Shown: positions 26,006 to 35,395, counted from the first letter of the stretch. The stretch is 64,000 nucleotides of DNA from Streptacidiphilus albus JL83 (GCF_000744705.1 NZ_JQML01000001.1:4784017-4848016); one strand, 5' to 3'. Notes: a model not told the origin generated them from the sequence alone. Made by a program: numbers and translations.

Positions 26006-27334
26006 ATGAGATCTCCCACGGACCCCACCGCGCGCAGCGGCCACGATCGGGAGATCCTAGCCCTCGCGATCCCCGCGTTCGGCGCCCTGATCGCCGAACC
26101 GCTCTTCCTGATGGCCGACTCCGCGATCATCGGACACCTGGGCACACCGCAGCTCGCGGGGCTCGGCATCGCCGCCGCGATGCTCACCACCCTGGTCAAC
26201 GTCTTCATCTTCCTCGCCTACGCGACCACCGCCGCCGTCGCCCGCCGGGTCGGCTCCGGTGACCAGCGGGCCGCGATCCAGCAGGGCGTCGACGGCATCT
26301 GGCTGGCGCTGATCCTCTCCGTCCCGGTGGTCGGCCTGGCGCTCCCGCTCGCGCCCGCGCTGGTCCACCTGTTCGGGGCCTCCGCCACCGCCGCCCCCTA
26401 CGCGATCACCTACCTGCGGATCAGCGCCCTCGGCATACCCGCGATGCTGGCGGTGATGGCCGCCACCGGCGTGCTGCGGGGGCTCCAGGACACGCGCACC
26501 CCGCTGCTGGTCGCGATCACCGGCTTCTCCGCCAACCTGGTGCTCAACCTGCTGCTGGTGTTCGGCGCCGGGCTCGGCATCGCCGGCTCGGCCCTGGGCA
26601 CCGTCCTCGCCCAGTGGGGCATGGCCGCGGCCTACCTGGTCGTGGTGGTCCGCGGCGCCCGGAGGACCGGGGCGGGGCTGCGGCCCGACCTGGCCGGCAT
26701 CCGGGCCTGCGCCACCGCCGGCGCCCCGCTGCTGGTCCGCGCCCTCAGCCTGCGCGCCATCCTGCTGATCGCCACCGCCGTCGCCGCCCGGCTCGGCAAC
26801 ACCTCCATGGCCGCCCACCAGATCGCCATGTCGCTCTGGGGCTTCCTGGCCTTCGCCCTGGACGCCATCGCCATCGCCGGCCAGGCGATCATCGGCCGCT
26901 ACCTCGGCGCCGGGAACGCGACCGGCGCCCGGATGGCGACCCGGCGGATGGTCGAGTGGGGCGTGGGCGCGGGATTCGTCCTGGGCGTCCTGCTGCTGCT
27001 CACCCGCCCCCTGTACCTGCCGCTCTTCACCGAGGACCCGTCGGTCCGGCACCAGCTCGACGCCGCACTGCTGGTCGCCGCCCTCGGCCAACCCGTCTGC
27101 GGCGCGGTCTTCGTGCTGGACGGTGTGCTGATGGGGGCCGGCGACGGCCCCTACCTCGCCTGGGCGATGCTGGGGACCCTCGCCGTCTACACCTCGGTGG
27201 TGGTGACCGTCGCCAGCGGGAGCCTGGTCGCGCTGTGGATCGCCATCGACCTGTGCATGGCGGTCCGGCTGCTCTCCCTCGGCGCGCGGGCCCGCACCGG
27301 GGCCTGGCTGGTCACCGGAGCGGTCCGCGGCTGA
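26006..27334 (+). CDS. MATE family efflux transporter (DinF-like)
   Basis: This 442-residue protein has about twelve membrane segments in two homologous halves. The start IPAFGALIAEPLFLMADSAI is typical of the DinF branch of MATE exporters, which use Na+ or H+ gradients to expel drugs or metabolites. ATG 26006 is preceded by GGTAGGA. A MATE gene next to dnaB is common in streptomycetes. It is convergent with the GNAT-like gene. Confidence 0.9.
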   Translation: MRSPTDPTARSGHDREILALAIPAFGALIAEPLFLMADSAIIGHLGTPQLAGLGIAAAMLTTLVNVFIFLAYATTAAVARRVGSGDQRAAIQQGVDGIWLALILSVPVVGLALPLAPALVHLFGASATAAPYAITYLRISALGIPAMLAVMAATGVLRGLQDTRTPLLVAITGFSANLVLNLLLVFGAGLGIAGSALGTVLAQWGMAAAYLVVVVRGARRTGAGLRPDLAGIRACATAGAPLLVRALSLRAILLIATAVAARLGNTSMAAHQIAMSLWGFLAFALDAIAIAGQAIIGRYLGAGNATGARMATRRMVEWGVGAGFVLGVLLLLTRPLYLPLFTEDPSVRHQLDAALLVAALGQPVCGAVFVLDGVLMGAGDGPYLAWAMLGTLAVYTSVVVTVASGSLVALWIAIDLCMAVRLLSLGARARTGAWLVTGAVRG

Positions 27335-27339
27335 CCCGG

Positions 27340-27360
27340 CCGACCCCCGGTGCGGGTCGG
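27340..27360. terminator. terminator hairpin between convergent genes
   Basis: CCGACCC (27340-27346) and GGGTCGG (27354-27360) are perfect arms with a 7-base loop between the ends of the MATE and GNAT-like genes. Confidence 0.5.
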
Positions 27361-27400
27361 GGCCGCCCCATCGGAGCCGCCCCCTCGGAGCCGATCCCGG

Positions 27401-28558
27401 TCAGACCCGCAGCCGGCGCTGGTAGAAGGCCGTCCCGTGGAGCGGACGGCCGCCCATCCCCCGGTAGGCGGACTCCGCCGCCGCGTCACCGAGCGGCACC
27501 CGGGATCCGCGCAGCACCCCGTACCCGGCCGCGACCAGGTTCCGGTACAGCTCCCGGGAGAGCAGCGTCTGATAGCCCCGGCCCTGCCACTCCGGCAGCG
27601 TCCCCATCGCCACCAGCACCGCCTCGCGCCGGCGGCGGGCCCGGCCGGCCCGCAGCCGCAGGGCTCCGGCCGGGCCGATCCGGCCCCCGTGCTCGACCAG
27701 GTACGGCGAGGCGTCCGGCACCGCCAGCACGAAGGCGACCGGGACACCCGACCGCTCCAGCCACAGCAGCAGCCGGTCGTCCAGGACCTGGCGCAGCTCC
27801 CGCGCCCGCTCCGCGAAGTCCTCGGCCGAGATCTCGGTGCGCTGCTCCTGCCGCTCGGCGGAGGCGTTGAGGATGCCGTGCAGGGTCGGCAGCAGTCGGC
27901 GCACGGACCGGCCCCGGCCGCAGTGGACGGTGAGCCGCTCCCGCAGCAGCCGCCGCTCGTCGAAGGGGAAGGACTTCTCCGGGGTGAGCCGGCCGAGCTC
28001 GGTCAGCCCCTCGCAGATCCAGGTCCGTCCGGGCCAGCGCCGGGTGAAGCCGTGGCGTTCGTAGGCGGCGCGGTAGTGCGCCGGGCTCCAGCCGCCGCCG
28101 CTGAAGCCGCGCCGGTCGAAGCCCGAGGTGAGCACCCCGGGGGACTGGTCCGGCAGCAGTTCGACCGGGCCGAGCACCAGGTCGCAGCCGCTGACCGCAC
28201 CGGCCTGCTCGGCGAGGTCGAGCAGTTCCTTGCCCGGCTCGTCCAGCGCACCCTGCCGGTCGGTCCGGCGGTCCGCGAACTCGGTGAGGCCGAACAGTTG
28301 GACGCTGCGGCCGACCCTGGCCTCCAGCGCGCTGTTGCGGTGCAGGCAGGTCCGGCCGACGGTCCGGCCGTGCTCGTCGCGGGCGAGGTAGAGGTCCACC
28401 GGCCCGTAGCGCCGGTGCGGCCCGCTCCCGGCGTACCAGGACCGGATCCGCCGCTCGGGTACCGGGACGTAGAGCCCGGGCGGGTGCAGCCGGAGCGGGA
28501 GCTCACAGAACTCCCGCAGGTCGGAGGGATCGGTCACCTTGGTGACCCGGATGGTCAT
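27401..28558 (-). CDS. GNAT-like acyltransferase-fold hypothetical protein
   Basis: This 385-residue protein starts at ATG 28558 with GGAG upstream. It has an N-terminal half with a DLYLARDEHGRTVGRTCLHR strand pattern and a C-terminal half with VPVAFVLAVPDAS and GTLPEWQGRGYQTLLSREL. The latter resembles the acetyl-CoA-binding Q/RxxGxG/A motif of GNAT enzymes (QGRGYQ). The substrate is unknown. It sits downstream of the rplI operon on the same strand, after a terminator. Confidence 0.6.
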   Translation of the reverse strand: MTIRVTKVTDPSDLREFCELPLRLHPPGLYVPVPERRIRSWYAGSGPHRRYGPVDLYLARDEHGRTVGRTCLHRNSALEARVGRSVQLFGLTEFADRRTDRQGALDEPGKELLDLAEQAGAVSGCDLVLGPVELLPDQSPGVLTSGFDRRGFSGGGWSPAHYRAAYERHGFTRRWPGRTWICEGLTELGRLTPEKSFPFDERRLLRERLTVHCGRGRSVRRLLPTLHGILNASAERQEQRTEISAEDFAERARELRQVLDDRLLLWLERSGVPVAFVLAVPDASPYLVEHGGRIGPAGALRLRAGRARRRREAVLVAMGTLPEWQGRGYQTLLSRELYRNLVAAGYGVLRGSRVPLGDAAAESAYRGMGGRPLHGTAFYQRRLRV

Positions 28559-28684
28559 GGGAGAGCTCCGCTCTGGGAACCTGCATCAAGTTACTGGCGA
28601 GTACCCTCCCATCCTGGGGGACCGCGCCAGCGGGCGAATGCGCACGCGGGCTCAGCGCGCTACTCATCCCGGCCCCTGAGTACG

Positions 28685-28722
28685 CCGGAAGGCCGGCCCC
28701 CCGAGGGGGACCGGCCTTCCGG
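28685..28722. terminator. terminator of the rpsF-ssb-rpsR-rplI operon
   Basis: Arms CCGGAAGGCCGG (28685-28696) and CCGGCCTTCCGG (28711-28722) are perfect, extended inward by CCCC/GGGG around a CGAG loop. It lies 20-60 bases past the rplI stop. Confidence 0.75.
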
Positions 28723-28744
28723 GTGGTGCGAGATGCGTGACGCG

Positions 28745-29191
28745 TCAGGCAGCGACAACGTTGACGTTGATCTTGGCGACCACGTCGGAGTGCAGCTTGA
28801 CGGTGACCGTGTGGGCACCCGTGGTCTTGATCGGCGAACCGATCTCGACCCGGCGCTTGTCGACCAGCGGCCCGTCGACGGCCTTGATGGCGTCGACGAC
28901 GTCGCTCGGGGTCACGGAGCCGAAGAGCCGGCCCGCCTCGCCCGCGCGCACGGCGAGCTTGACGGCCAGGCCTTCGAGCTTGCCCTTGACCTCGTTGGCC
29001 TGCTCCAGGGTCTGGATCTCGTGGATCTTGCGGGCGCGACGGATCGCGTCCACATCCTTCTGCCCGCCCTTGGTCCAGCGGATGGCGAAGCCACGCGGGA
29101 CCAGGTAGTTGCGGGCGTAACCGTCCTTGACCTCGACGATGTCGCCGGCGGTGCCGAGGCCGGAGACCTCGTTCGTGAGGATGATCTTCAT
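28745..29191 (-). CDS. rplI: 50S ribosomal protein L9
   Basis: At 148 residues this is full length. It has the conserved N-terminal domain [20 protein letters not shown] and [16 protein letters not shown], a central helix, and a C-terminal rRNA-binding domain ending [12 protein letters not shown]. It binds domain V of 23S rRNA near the L1 stalk. It is the last gene of the rpsF-ssb-rpsR-rplI operon, 19 bases after rpsR, with a GGAGGGTGACC ribosome site. Confidence 0.98.
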   Translation of the reverse strand: MKIILTNEVSGLGTAGDIVEVKDGYARNYLVPRGFAIRWTKGGQKDVDAIRRARKIHEIQTLEQANEVKGKLEGLAVKLAVRAGEAGRLFGSVTPSDVVDAIKAVDGPLVDKRRVEIGSPIKTTGAHTVTVKLHSDVVAKINVNVVAA

Positions 29192-29210
29192 TATTCGGTC
29201 ACCCTCCTAA

Positions 29211-29447
29211 TCAGCGAGCGGTCGAGGTGTAGGGCAGCAGAGCGACCTCGCGGCTGTTCTTCACAGCCGTGGCCACGTCGCGCTGGTGCTGGGTGCAGTT
29301 GCCGGTGACCCGGCGGGCGCGGATCTTCCCACGGTCGGAGATGAACTTGCGGAGCAAGTTCGTGTCCTTGTAGTCGACGTAGGAGATCTTGTCCTTGCAG
29401 AAGACGCAAACCTTCTTCTTAGGCTTGCGTACAGGCGGCTTCGCCAT
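29211..29447 (-). CDS. rpsR: 30S ribosomal protein S18 (zinc-ribbon form)
   Basis: This 78-residue S18 has the core [18 protein letters not shown] and the N-terminal KVCVFCKDK. The CxxC plus a later Cys (GNCTQH) marks the zinc-binding (C+) version. Actinobacteria often carry a second, zinc-free copy elsewhere used under zinc limitation. The start is ATG 29447 rather than the adjacent ATG 29450, because GGAG is then six bases away. It lies between ssb and rplI. Confidence 0.97.
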   Translation of the reverse strand: MAKPPVRKPKKKVCVFCKDKISYVDYKDTNLLRKFISDRGKIRARRVTGNCTQHQRDVATAVKNSREVALLPYTSTAR

Positions 29448-29562
29448 CATGTACTCCAACTGGTGTTCACGATCCGGCCGTTCCCGCTCTCGCGGGTCGG
29501 ACCGGGTCGCACGGGATCAAGTCTGAGCGGGCCCGCCCCTGCGGGGAGGGCCCAGCACACTG

Positions 29563-30171
29563 TTAGAACGGAGGCTCGTCGGAGAATCCGCCGCCGGCCG
29601 GGGCACCCCAGCCGCCACCGCCGCCGCCCTGCTGTCCGCCGGGCGCCGGGGCGCTGGACGCCCAGGGGTCGTCGGACGGGCCGGACTGGCCGCCGCCGGA
29701 GTTTCCACCCCAGCCACCGCCGCCCCCGCCCTGCTGGCCACCGCCGCCGAAGCCACCGCCGCCGTTGCCGCCGAAGCCACCGCCCGGGCCGCCCTGACCG
29801 CCGGACCGCTGGGCCTTGGTGACCTTCGCGGTGGCGGAGCGCAGCGACGGGCCGACCTCGTCGACCTCGACCTCGAAGACAGTCCGCTTCTCGCCCTCTT
29901 TGGTCTCGTACGTGCGCTGACGCAGACGGCCCTGGACGATGACGCGCATACCGCGCTGCAGCGTCTCAGCGCAGTTCTCCGCCGGCTGACGCCAGACGTT
30001 GCACGTGAGGAAGAGGCTCTCGCCGTCCTTCCACTCGTTCGTCTGACGGTCGAACGTACGAGGAGTTGACGCGATGCGGAACTTCGCGACGGCCGCACCC
30101 GACGGCGTGAAACGCAGCTCGGGGTCGTCGACGAGGTTGCCGACAAGAGTGATGACGGTCTCGCCTGCCAT
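29563..30171 (-). CDS. ssb: single-stranded DNA-binding protein
   Basis: This 202-residue SSB has an OB-fold (residues 1-115: [39 protein letters not shown]), a Gly-rich linker of about 70 residues, and the acidic tip FSDEPPF that recruits replication and repair proteins. It protects single strands at the fork and in recombination. It is the second gene of the rpsF operon. The start ATG 30171 gives the usual MAGETVIT N-terminus; the frame is open further upstream. Confidence 0.97.
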   Translation of the reverse strand: MAGETVITLVGNLVDDPELRFTPSGAAVAKFRIASTPRTFDRQTNEWKDGESLFLTCNVWRQPAENCAETLQRGMRVIVQGRLRQRTYETKEGEKRTVFEVEVDEVGPSLRSATAKVTKAQRSGGQGGPGGGFGGNGGGGFGGGGQQGGGGGGWGGNSGGGQSGPSDDPWASSAPAPGGQQGGGGGGWGAPAGGGFSDEPPF

Positions 30172-30282
30172 GGTGGTGATCGACCTCTCGGTGGGAGCGG
30201 TTCCGTTCAACAGTGCTCACCGCTCCGGCCGTACGGACGGCCGGGCAGTGCAGTACCTCGGAGCGAGGTACTTGGAAATGCC

Positions 30283-30573
30283 TCAGTGGGTGTCCGGGCG
30301 GAGCACCTTGGTGCGGAGGACCTGCTCGCTCAGGTTGAGCTGCCGGTCGAGCTCCTTGACGACCGCAGGCTCAGCCTTGAGGTCGATCACCGAGTAGATG
30401 CCCTCGGACTTCTTGTTGATCTCGTACGACAGGCGACGACGACCCCAGGTGTCGACCTTCTCCACGCTGCCGCCGCCGGTGCGGACGACATTGAGGAAGT
30501 TCTCGATCAGGGGGGAGACAGCGCGCTCCTCGACCTCAGGGTCGAGGATCACCATGACCTCGTAATGACGCAT
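30283..30573 (-). CDS. rpsF: 30S ribosomal protein S6
   Basis: This 96-residue S6 ([19 protein letters not shown]..., with [14 protein letters not shown]) is the first gene of the operon and starts at ATG 30573 behind a strong GGAGGTGGG. It pairs with S18 in the small-subunit platform. The C-terminus ends VLRPDTH, without the poly-Glu tail of enteric S6. Confidence 0.97.
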   Translation of the reverse strand: MRHYEVMVILDPEVEERAVSPLIENFLNVVRTGGGSVEKVDTWGRRRLSYEINKKSEGIYSVIDLKAEPAVVKELDRQLNLSEQVLRTKVLRPDTH

Positions 30574-30923
30574 GTGGAACCCACCTCCTCTGGACTCAGC
30601 GGCCACGGTCTTTCCGTGGCAGGAGGGTTTTTGAGACGCGTCGCAACAGTAGTGGTCGGCACTGACAAACGAGCGGAGTACCGCATCGTCACGCCAGCGA
30701 AGAACCCGCGCCACACCGGTGCAGACGGTCAAGCCTACAGGCACTCGAATGGGGTCTTGAAATCCGCCCCCGAGTCGCCGCAATCTGGAGACATCAGGTA
30801 GGTGTTGTACTACGGTGCGCCACCGCACCCGAGGCCGTACGGCCACCCACGGCCACGGCCCACCCCGCGCCCCGCGGCAGCCGACCGCCGCGTGCGCCCA
30901 ACCTCCCCAAGGAGGCGGGTTCC
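30574..30923. promoter_or_regulatory. rpsF / small membrane protein divergent intergenic region
   Basis: About 350 bases separate the two divergent starts. Apart from the rpsF leader hairpin, the rpsF ribosome site and an AGGAGGCGGG ribosome site at 30911-30920 for the next gene, no further gene or strong repeat is seen. Confidence 0.5.
30602..30620 (-). promoter_or_regulatory. hairpin in rpsF mRNA leader, possible S6:S18 autoregulatory site
   Basis: On the minus strand the rpsF leader can fold GCCACGG/CCGTGGC with an AAAGA loop about 30-50 bases before the start codon. Many bacteria have an S6:S18-binding leader with a conserved CCG at this place. A CCG is present here, but the published internal-loop fold was not verified. 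Confidence 0.35.
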
Positions 30924-31265
30924 ATGGCCCAACCCATCGGGCAGCCCCAAGGCCAGGCCCACCACGGAAAGTCCTACACCAGCTTCTCCGTCGAGCACAG
31001 CGACGGACAGGCGCACCCGCTGCAGAACACCCTCGCCGCCATCACCGTGGTGCTCGGCGCCATCGCCATCGCCACCTGCATGTTCCGCGGCCTGCACCTG
31101 CTGGCCTCGTGGACCGGCCTGGTCGGCATCCTGACCGCCGCCTGGGGCCAGTACATCTCGGTCACCACCGCCGAGCGCTTCCTCCTGGTGATCGGGGGCG
31201 TCGCCGCCGCCGTCGGCCTCGGTATCGGCATCGCCCACGGCGGGCTGCTCGGCGGCGTGTTCTGA
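30924..31265 (+). CDS. small membrane protein, three hydrophobic segments
   Basis: This 113-residue protein starts at ATG 30924 after AGGAGGCGGG. A polar N-terminus of about 35 residues precedes three hydrophobic stretches ([20 protein letters not shown], the [15 protein letters not shown] region, and [19 protein letters not shown]). No enzymatic motif is visible. It lies between the rpsF operon and the FemX-type gene on the plus strand. Confidence 0.75.
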   Translation: MAQPIGQPQGQAHHGKSYTSFSVEHSDGQAHPLQNTLAAITVVLGAIAIATCMFRGLHLLASWTGLVGILTAAWGQYISVTTAERFLLVIGGVAAAVGLGIGIAHGGLLGGVF

Positions 31266-31365
31266 CCCCTGCGGCCGACGCTACCGGGACGTCCCTATGG
31301 GGGTGCTCCACCTGGGCAGTAGGCTTCGCGCTTGACGCGACCTGACGCCCGAGGAGCACCCCCAT

Positions 31366-32484
31366 ATGAGCCTGCGCCTGAGGACCATCAGCCGGGAGGA
31401 GCACCTGGCCTTCATCAGGAGCCTGCCCTCCGCCAGCCACATGCAGGTCCCCAGCTGGGGCGATGTCAAGGCCGAGTGGCGTTCCGAGAGCATCGGCTGG
31501 TTCGACGACCGGGGCGCGATCGTGGGCGCCGGGCTCGTTCTCTACCGGCAGATCCCCAAGCTCAAGCGGTACCTGGCCTACCTGCCCGAGGGTCCGGTCA
31601 TCGACTGGTTCGACCCGGCGCTGGACCGCTGGCTGGAGCCGATGCTGGCGCACCTGAAGTCGCAGGGCGCGTTCACCGTGAAGATGGGCCCGCCGGTGAT
31701 AATCCGCCGCTGGCAGGCCGAGAGCATCAAGAACGCGATCGCCGGCAAGGAGGCCAAGCGGCTCCGCGACATCGAGGCCGACTGGTACGAGCCGCGGGCC
31801 ATCGACACCGCCGACCGGCTGCGCCGGATGGGCTGGCAGCAGGGCGAGGACGCCGGGGCGGGCTTCGGCGACGTCCAGCCGCGCTACGTCTACCAGGTCC
31901 CGCTGGCCAACCGCTCGCTGGACGACGTCCTCAAGGGCTTCAACCAGCTGTGGCGGCGCAACATCAAGAAGGCCGAGAAGGCCGGCGTGGAGATCGTCCA
32001 GGGCGGCTACGACGACCTGCCGGTGTTCCACCAGCTCTACCTGGAGACGGCCGAGCGCGACCACTTCATCCCGCGCCCGCTGTCCTACTTCCAGCGGCAG
32101 TGGACCGCGCTGGTCAATGAGGACCCCAACCGGATGCGGCTGTACCTGGCCTACCACGAGGGCGACGCGCTGGCCGGGACGACGATGATCACCGTGGGCG
32201 AGCACGTCTGGTACTCGTACGGGGCCTCGACCGTCCACAAGCGCGAGGTCCAGCCGAACAACGCGATCCAGTGGCGGATGCTGCGCGACGCCTACGCCCT
32301 CGGCGCGACCGTCTACGACCTGCGGGGCATCAGCGACACCCTGGACGAGTCGGACCACCTGTTCGGCCTGATCCGGTTCAAGGTCGGGACGGGCGGCCAG
32401 GCCGCCGAGTACCTCGGCGAGTGGGACTTCCCGCTCAACAAGCTGCTGCACAAGGCGCTCGACATGTACATGAACCGCCGCTGA
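31366..32484 (+). CDS. FemX/FemAB-type peptidoglycan bridge aminoacyltransferase
   Basis: This 372-residue protein has the two GNAT-like halves of the Fem family. N-terminal marks are SHMQVPSWGDVKAEW; C-terminal marks are VWYSYGASTVHKREVQPNNA and YDLRGISDTLDESDHLFGL. In streptomycetes FemX transfers glycine from Gly-tRNA to the stem lysine or DAP of lipid II in the cytoplasm. The alanine-racemase-like gene follows after 58 bases, so they probably form an operon. Confidence 0.9.
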   Translation: MSLRLRTISREEHLAFIRSLPSASHMQVPSWGDVKAEWRSESIGWFDDRGAIVGAGLVLYRQIPKLKRYLAYLPEGPVIDWFDPALDRWLEPMLAHLKSQGAFTVKMGPPVIIRRWQAESIKNAIAGKEAKRLRDIEADWYEPRAIDTADRLRRMGWQQGEDAGAGFGDVQPRYVYQVPLANRSLDDVLKGFNQLWRRNIKKAEKAGVEIVQGGYDDLPVFHQLYLETAERDHFIPRPLSYFQRQWTALVNEDPNRMRLYLAYHEGDALAGTTMITVGEHVWYSYGASTVHKREVQPNNAIQWRMLRDAYALGATVYDLRGISDTLDESDHLFGLIRFKVGTGGQAAEYLGEWDFPLNKLLHKALDMYMNRR

Positions 32485-32542
32485 GCCCGGCGGGCACCTC
32501 CGTCCCACTCTCCGCTCCCCGCATCCCGGAAGGCCTCATCCC

Positions 32543-33577
32543 ATGGCGCTCACTCTGTACGTGGACACCCACCGCTGGCGTGCCCACCAGCGCTCCGTGA
32601 TCGAGTCCTTCCCCGGCCTGGTCCCGGTCGCCAAGGGCAACGGCTACGGCTTCCGCAACCTCCGCCTGGCCGACGAGGCCACCCGGCTCAACGCGGACGT
32701 GCTCGCCGTCGGCACCGCCTACGAGGCCGCCGAGGTCAAGGACTACTTCGGCAAGGACCTGATCGTCCTCACCCCGTACCGGATCGGCGAGGACCCGGTG
32801 CCGCTGCCGAACCGGGTGATCCGCACCGTGGCGAGCGTGCGCGACGTGCGCGGGCTGGTCGGCGCGCGCGTGATCATCGAGTGCATGACCGGCATGCGGC
32901 GGCACGGGATCGCCCCCGAGGACCTGCCGAAGCTGCGCGCGGCGATCGACGACGTCCGGGTCGAGGGCTTCGCGGTGCACCTGCCGATGGACCGGCCCGA
33001 CGGCGTCGACCCGCTCGCCGAGACCGTCGCCTGGGTCGAACGGCTGCGCGCGGAGCGGCTGCCGCTGCGCCGGATGTTCGTCAGCCACCTGCGCTCGGCC
33101 GAGGTCGTCGAACTGTCCCGGCGCTACCCCGACATCCACTTCCGGGCCCGGATCGGCACCCAGCTGTGGCTCGGCGACCACCAGGCCATCGACTGCCGGG
33201 GCACCGTGATGGACGTCCACCAGCTGGCCAAGGGCGACCGCTACGGCTACCGGCAGCACCGCAGCGGCAGCGACGGCCATCTGCTGGTGGTGGCCGGCGG
33301 CACCGCCCACGGCGTCGGCCTGGAGGCCCCGAAGAACATGTCGGGGATCACCCCCCGCGCCAAGAACCTCGCCCGGGCCGGCCTGGCCACCCTCAACCGC
33401 ACGGCCTCGCCGTTCAGTTGGAAGGGCAGCAAGCTGGCCTTCGCGGAACCGCCGCACATGCAGGTCTCCATGCTGTGGGTCCCCGGCGAGGTCAACCCGC
33501 CCGAGGTGGGCGAGGAGTTGAAGGCGACCCTGCGGCACACGACCACCCTCTTCGACCGGATCGTCGAGCGCGGCTGA
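32543..33577 (+). CDS. alanine-racemase-fold PLP protein
   Basis: This 344-residue protein matches the fold-type III barrel of alanine/amino-acid racemases. The PLP lysine is in VPVAKGNGYGFRN, and HLRSAEVVELSRRYP and a C-terminal beta domain with GVGLEAPKNMSG follow. It is a divergent member, not a clear Alr: the usual catalytic tyrosine context was not recognised. Coupled to the FemX-type gene, it may supply or act on amino acids for cell-wall precursors (inference). Confidence 0.75.
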   Translation: MALTLYVDTHRWRAHQRSVIESFPGLVPVAKGNGYGFRNLRLADEATRLNADVLAVGTAYEAAEVKDYFGKDLIVLTPYRIGEDPVPLPNRVIRTVASVRDVRGLVGARVIIECMTGMRRHGIAPEDLPKLRAAIDDVRVEGFAVHLPMDRPDGVDPLAETVAWVERLRAERLPLRRMFVSHLRSAEVVELSRRYPDIHFRARIGTQLWLGDHQAIDCRGTVMDVHQLAKGDRYGYRQHRSGSDGHLLVVAGGTAHGVGLEAPKNMSGITPRAKNLARAGLATLNRTASPFSWKGSKLAFAEPPHMQVSMLWVPGEVNPPEVGEELKATLRHTTTLFDRIVERG

Positions 33578-33618
33578 GCCAACTCTGCTCGGAACGAGCA
33601 CTCTTGGCAGCAATGGCA

Positions 33619-33654
33619 GCGGGCCTGTGGACAACTTCTTGTCCACAGGCCCGC
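33619..33654. terminator. terminator-like hairpin built from two inverted DnaA boxes
   Basis: Perfect 16-base arms (33619-33634 and 33639-33654) enclose a CTTC loop between convergent genes. Each arm contains a full DnaA box: TGTGGACAA at 33626-33634 and TTGTCCACA at 33639-33647. It is likely a bidirectional terminator, and possibly also a DnaA-binding site. Confidence 0.8.
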
Positions 33655-33669
33655 GCTGACTTATCCACA
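33626..33669. promoter_or_regulatory. cluster of three perfect DnaA boxes
   Basis: TGTGGACAA (33626-33634), TTGTCCACA (33639-33647) and TTATCCACA (33661-33669) all match the TTRTCCACA consensus within 44 bases. The cluster is intergenic and lies about 30 kb from dnaA. Confidence 0.8.
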
Positions 33670-33672
33670 GCC

Positions 33673-35160
33673 CTACGCCGGTGGTACCACGGGTTCTTCC
33701 TCGATTTCCACAGACCCGTGCTGCTCGTCCTCGAAGCGCGTCGGACCGACCACGAAGACGTCCTCGGTCCCGTCCAGCACCCCGCCCGAGGGGTCGTCGC
33801 TGCCGTCCCAGCGGACGACGTCGTACTCGGGGAGCAGCACATCACGGATGATCAGCACGCAGAGGTAGAGCGTGCCGAGGATGTGAATCATGATCGCGCC
33901 GTGGTACCAGTCCGTCGGCAGGCCCTTCTGCTGCGGGCTGGAGGTGTAGGCGAAGTTGTACCAGATGCCCAGGAAGTAGAGGACCTCGCAGGCCTGCCAC
34001 ACCAGGAAGTCGCGCCAGCGGGGACGGGCCAGCACCGCGAGCGGGGTGAGCCAGAGGACGTACTGGGGCGAGTAGACCTTGTTGGTCAGTACGAAGGCGG
34101 CTATCACCAGGAAGGCCAACTGGGCGAAGCGCGGCCGCCGCTGGGCCGCGAAGGCCAGCCAGGCGATGCCGAGGCAGCAGAGCGCCAGCATCAGCGCCAC
34201 CATGATGTTCACCTGGGAGGTGCTGGGGTTGATCCACCCGTTCTGGGAGAGGATCAGCCAGAACGAGCCGTAGTCGATGCCGCGCAGCTCGCTGAAGGTG
34301 TAGAAGGTGGCCCAGCCCTTGAAGTTGAGCAGCATGAACGGCAGGTCCACGATCAGCCAGGCGACCAGCGCCGCGGCGAGGGTCCGGCCGAACTCGCGCA
34401 TCCGGCCGGCCCGGAGGCAGAGCACCAGCAGCGGGCCGAGCAGGAAGACCGGGTAGAGCTTGGCCGCCGTCGCCAGTCCGATGAACACCCCGGCCAGCAC
34501 CAGCCGCCTCCGGGACCAGCAGGCCATGGCCACCGCGGTCAGCGCGACCGCCAGCAGGTCCCAGTTGATGGTCGAGTCCAGGGCCAGCACCGGGGCGACG
34601 GCGAAGAGCAGGGCGTCCCAGGGCCGGCGGCGGTGGGTGCGCATCACGGCGATCACGGCGATCACCGCACAGACCATCAGCATCCCGGAGTTGACCAGCC
34701 AGAAGATCTGCTCCCGCTGCATGTCGGTGCCGCCGGTCGGCGTGAGCTGGGTGGCGAACCACATGAACAGCCCGGTCAGCACCGGGTACTCCAGGTACTG
34801 CATGTTCGGGTCGGTGGAGTCCGGCAGCCGGTCCAGGTACGGGAAGTTGCCGATGGAGAAGCCCCGCAGGGTGAACAGGTGCGGGATGTCGCTGTAGCAG
34901 GCATGGTCGTACTGGGCGGTCGCGCCGTAGAACCAGCCGCTGTCGTAGCAGGGGATCTTCTGCACCATCCCCAGGGCGAACACGACGATGGTCAGGATCG
35001 CCAGGACCCTGGCCGCCGTCCACCAGCCGACGCCGAGCAGCGCCCGCCGTCCCGGCGCACCGCCGATGATCTCGCTGCCCGCGGCAGCCACCGGATCCTC
35101 GTCCGCGGGGACGACGACGGTGTCCTCTGGTGGGGGAGTGGGCAGTGCGCGCGACGTCAT
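33673..35160 (-). CDS. GT87-like integral membrane glycosyltransferase
   Basis: This protein of about 495 residues has ten or more membrane helices, a first-loop CYDSGWFYGATAQYDHACYSD, and a polar acidic C-terminal tail. The fold matches polyprenol-phosphate-mannose-dependent (GT-C, DUF2029/GT87) mannosyltransferases that extend envelope glycans outside the membrane. A corresponding gene lies next to the class A PBP in mycobacteria (Rv0051 beside ponA1). The start was set at ATG 35160; ATG 35169 is also possible. The exact acceptor is unknown. Confidence 0.8.
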   Translation of the reverse strand: MTSRALPTPPPEDTVVVPADEDPVAAAGSEIIGGAPGRRALLGVGWWTAARVLAILTIVVFALGMVQKIPCYDSGWFYGATAQYDHACYSDIPHLFTLRGFSIGNFPYLDRLPDSTDPNMQYLEYPVLTGLFMWFATQLTPTGGTDMQREQIFWLVNSGMLMVCAVIAVIAVMRTHRRRPWDALLFAVAPVLALDSTINWDLLAVALTAVAMACWSRRRLVLAGVFIGLATAAKLYPVFLLGPLLVLCLRAGRMREFGRTLAAALVAWLIVDLPFMLLNFKGWATFYTFSELRGIDYGSFWLILSQNGWINPSTSQVNIMVALMLALCCLGIAWLAFAAQRRPRFAQLAFLVIAAFVLTNKVYSPQYVLWLTPLAVLARPRWRDFLVWQACEVLYFLGIWYNFAYTSSPQQKGLPTDWYHGAIMIHILGTLYLCVLIIRDVLLPEYDVVRWDGSDDPSGGVLDGTEDVFVVGPTRFEDEQHGSVEIEEEPVVPPA

Positions 35161-35317
35161 GGCGCACATACTGCCGCACGATCCTGAGCGACGAGCCGTG
35201 CACCCGGCAGTTGCCCCCGCGTTGCTGCCCGGTACGGCCCAACTGTCCGGTTCCGTGCCTGCCCGGAGGCCCCGGCGCCCCGACCACGGGGTCGGACCGG
35301 GCGGGCGCCCAAAAGCG

Positions 35318-35365
35318 GCGGCCCCGGCGCGCCGCGCTCCGAGGAGCGGGGTGCGCCGGGGCCGC
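35318..35365. terminator. terminator hairpin after the PBP gene
   Basis: Arms GCGGCCCCGGCGC (35318-35330) and GCGCCGGGGCCGC (35353-35365) are perfect, with an inner CGCTCC/GGAGCG pairing. It lies just past the stop of the class A PBP gene and before the glycosyltransferase gene start on the same strand. Confidence 0.7.
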
Positions 35366-35395
35366 GTCGTGGTCCACCGGGGCGGACCGGCCGGC

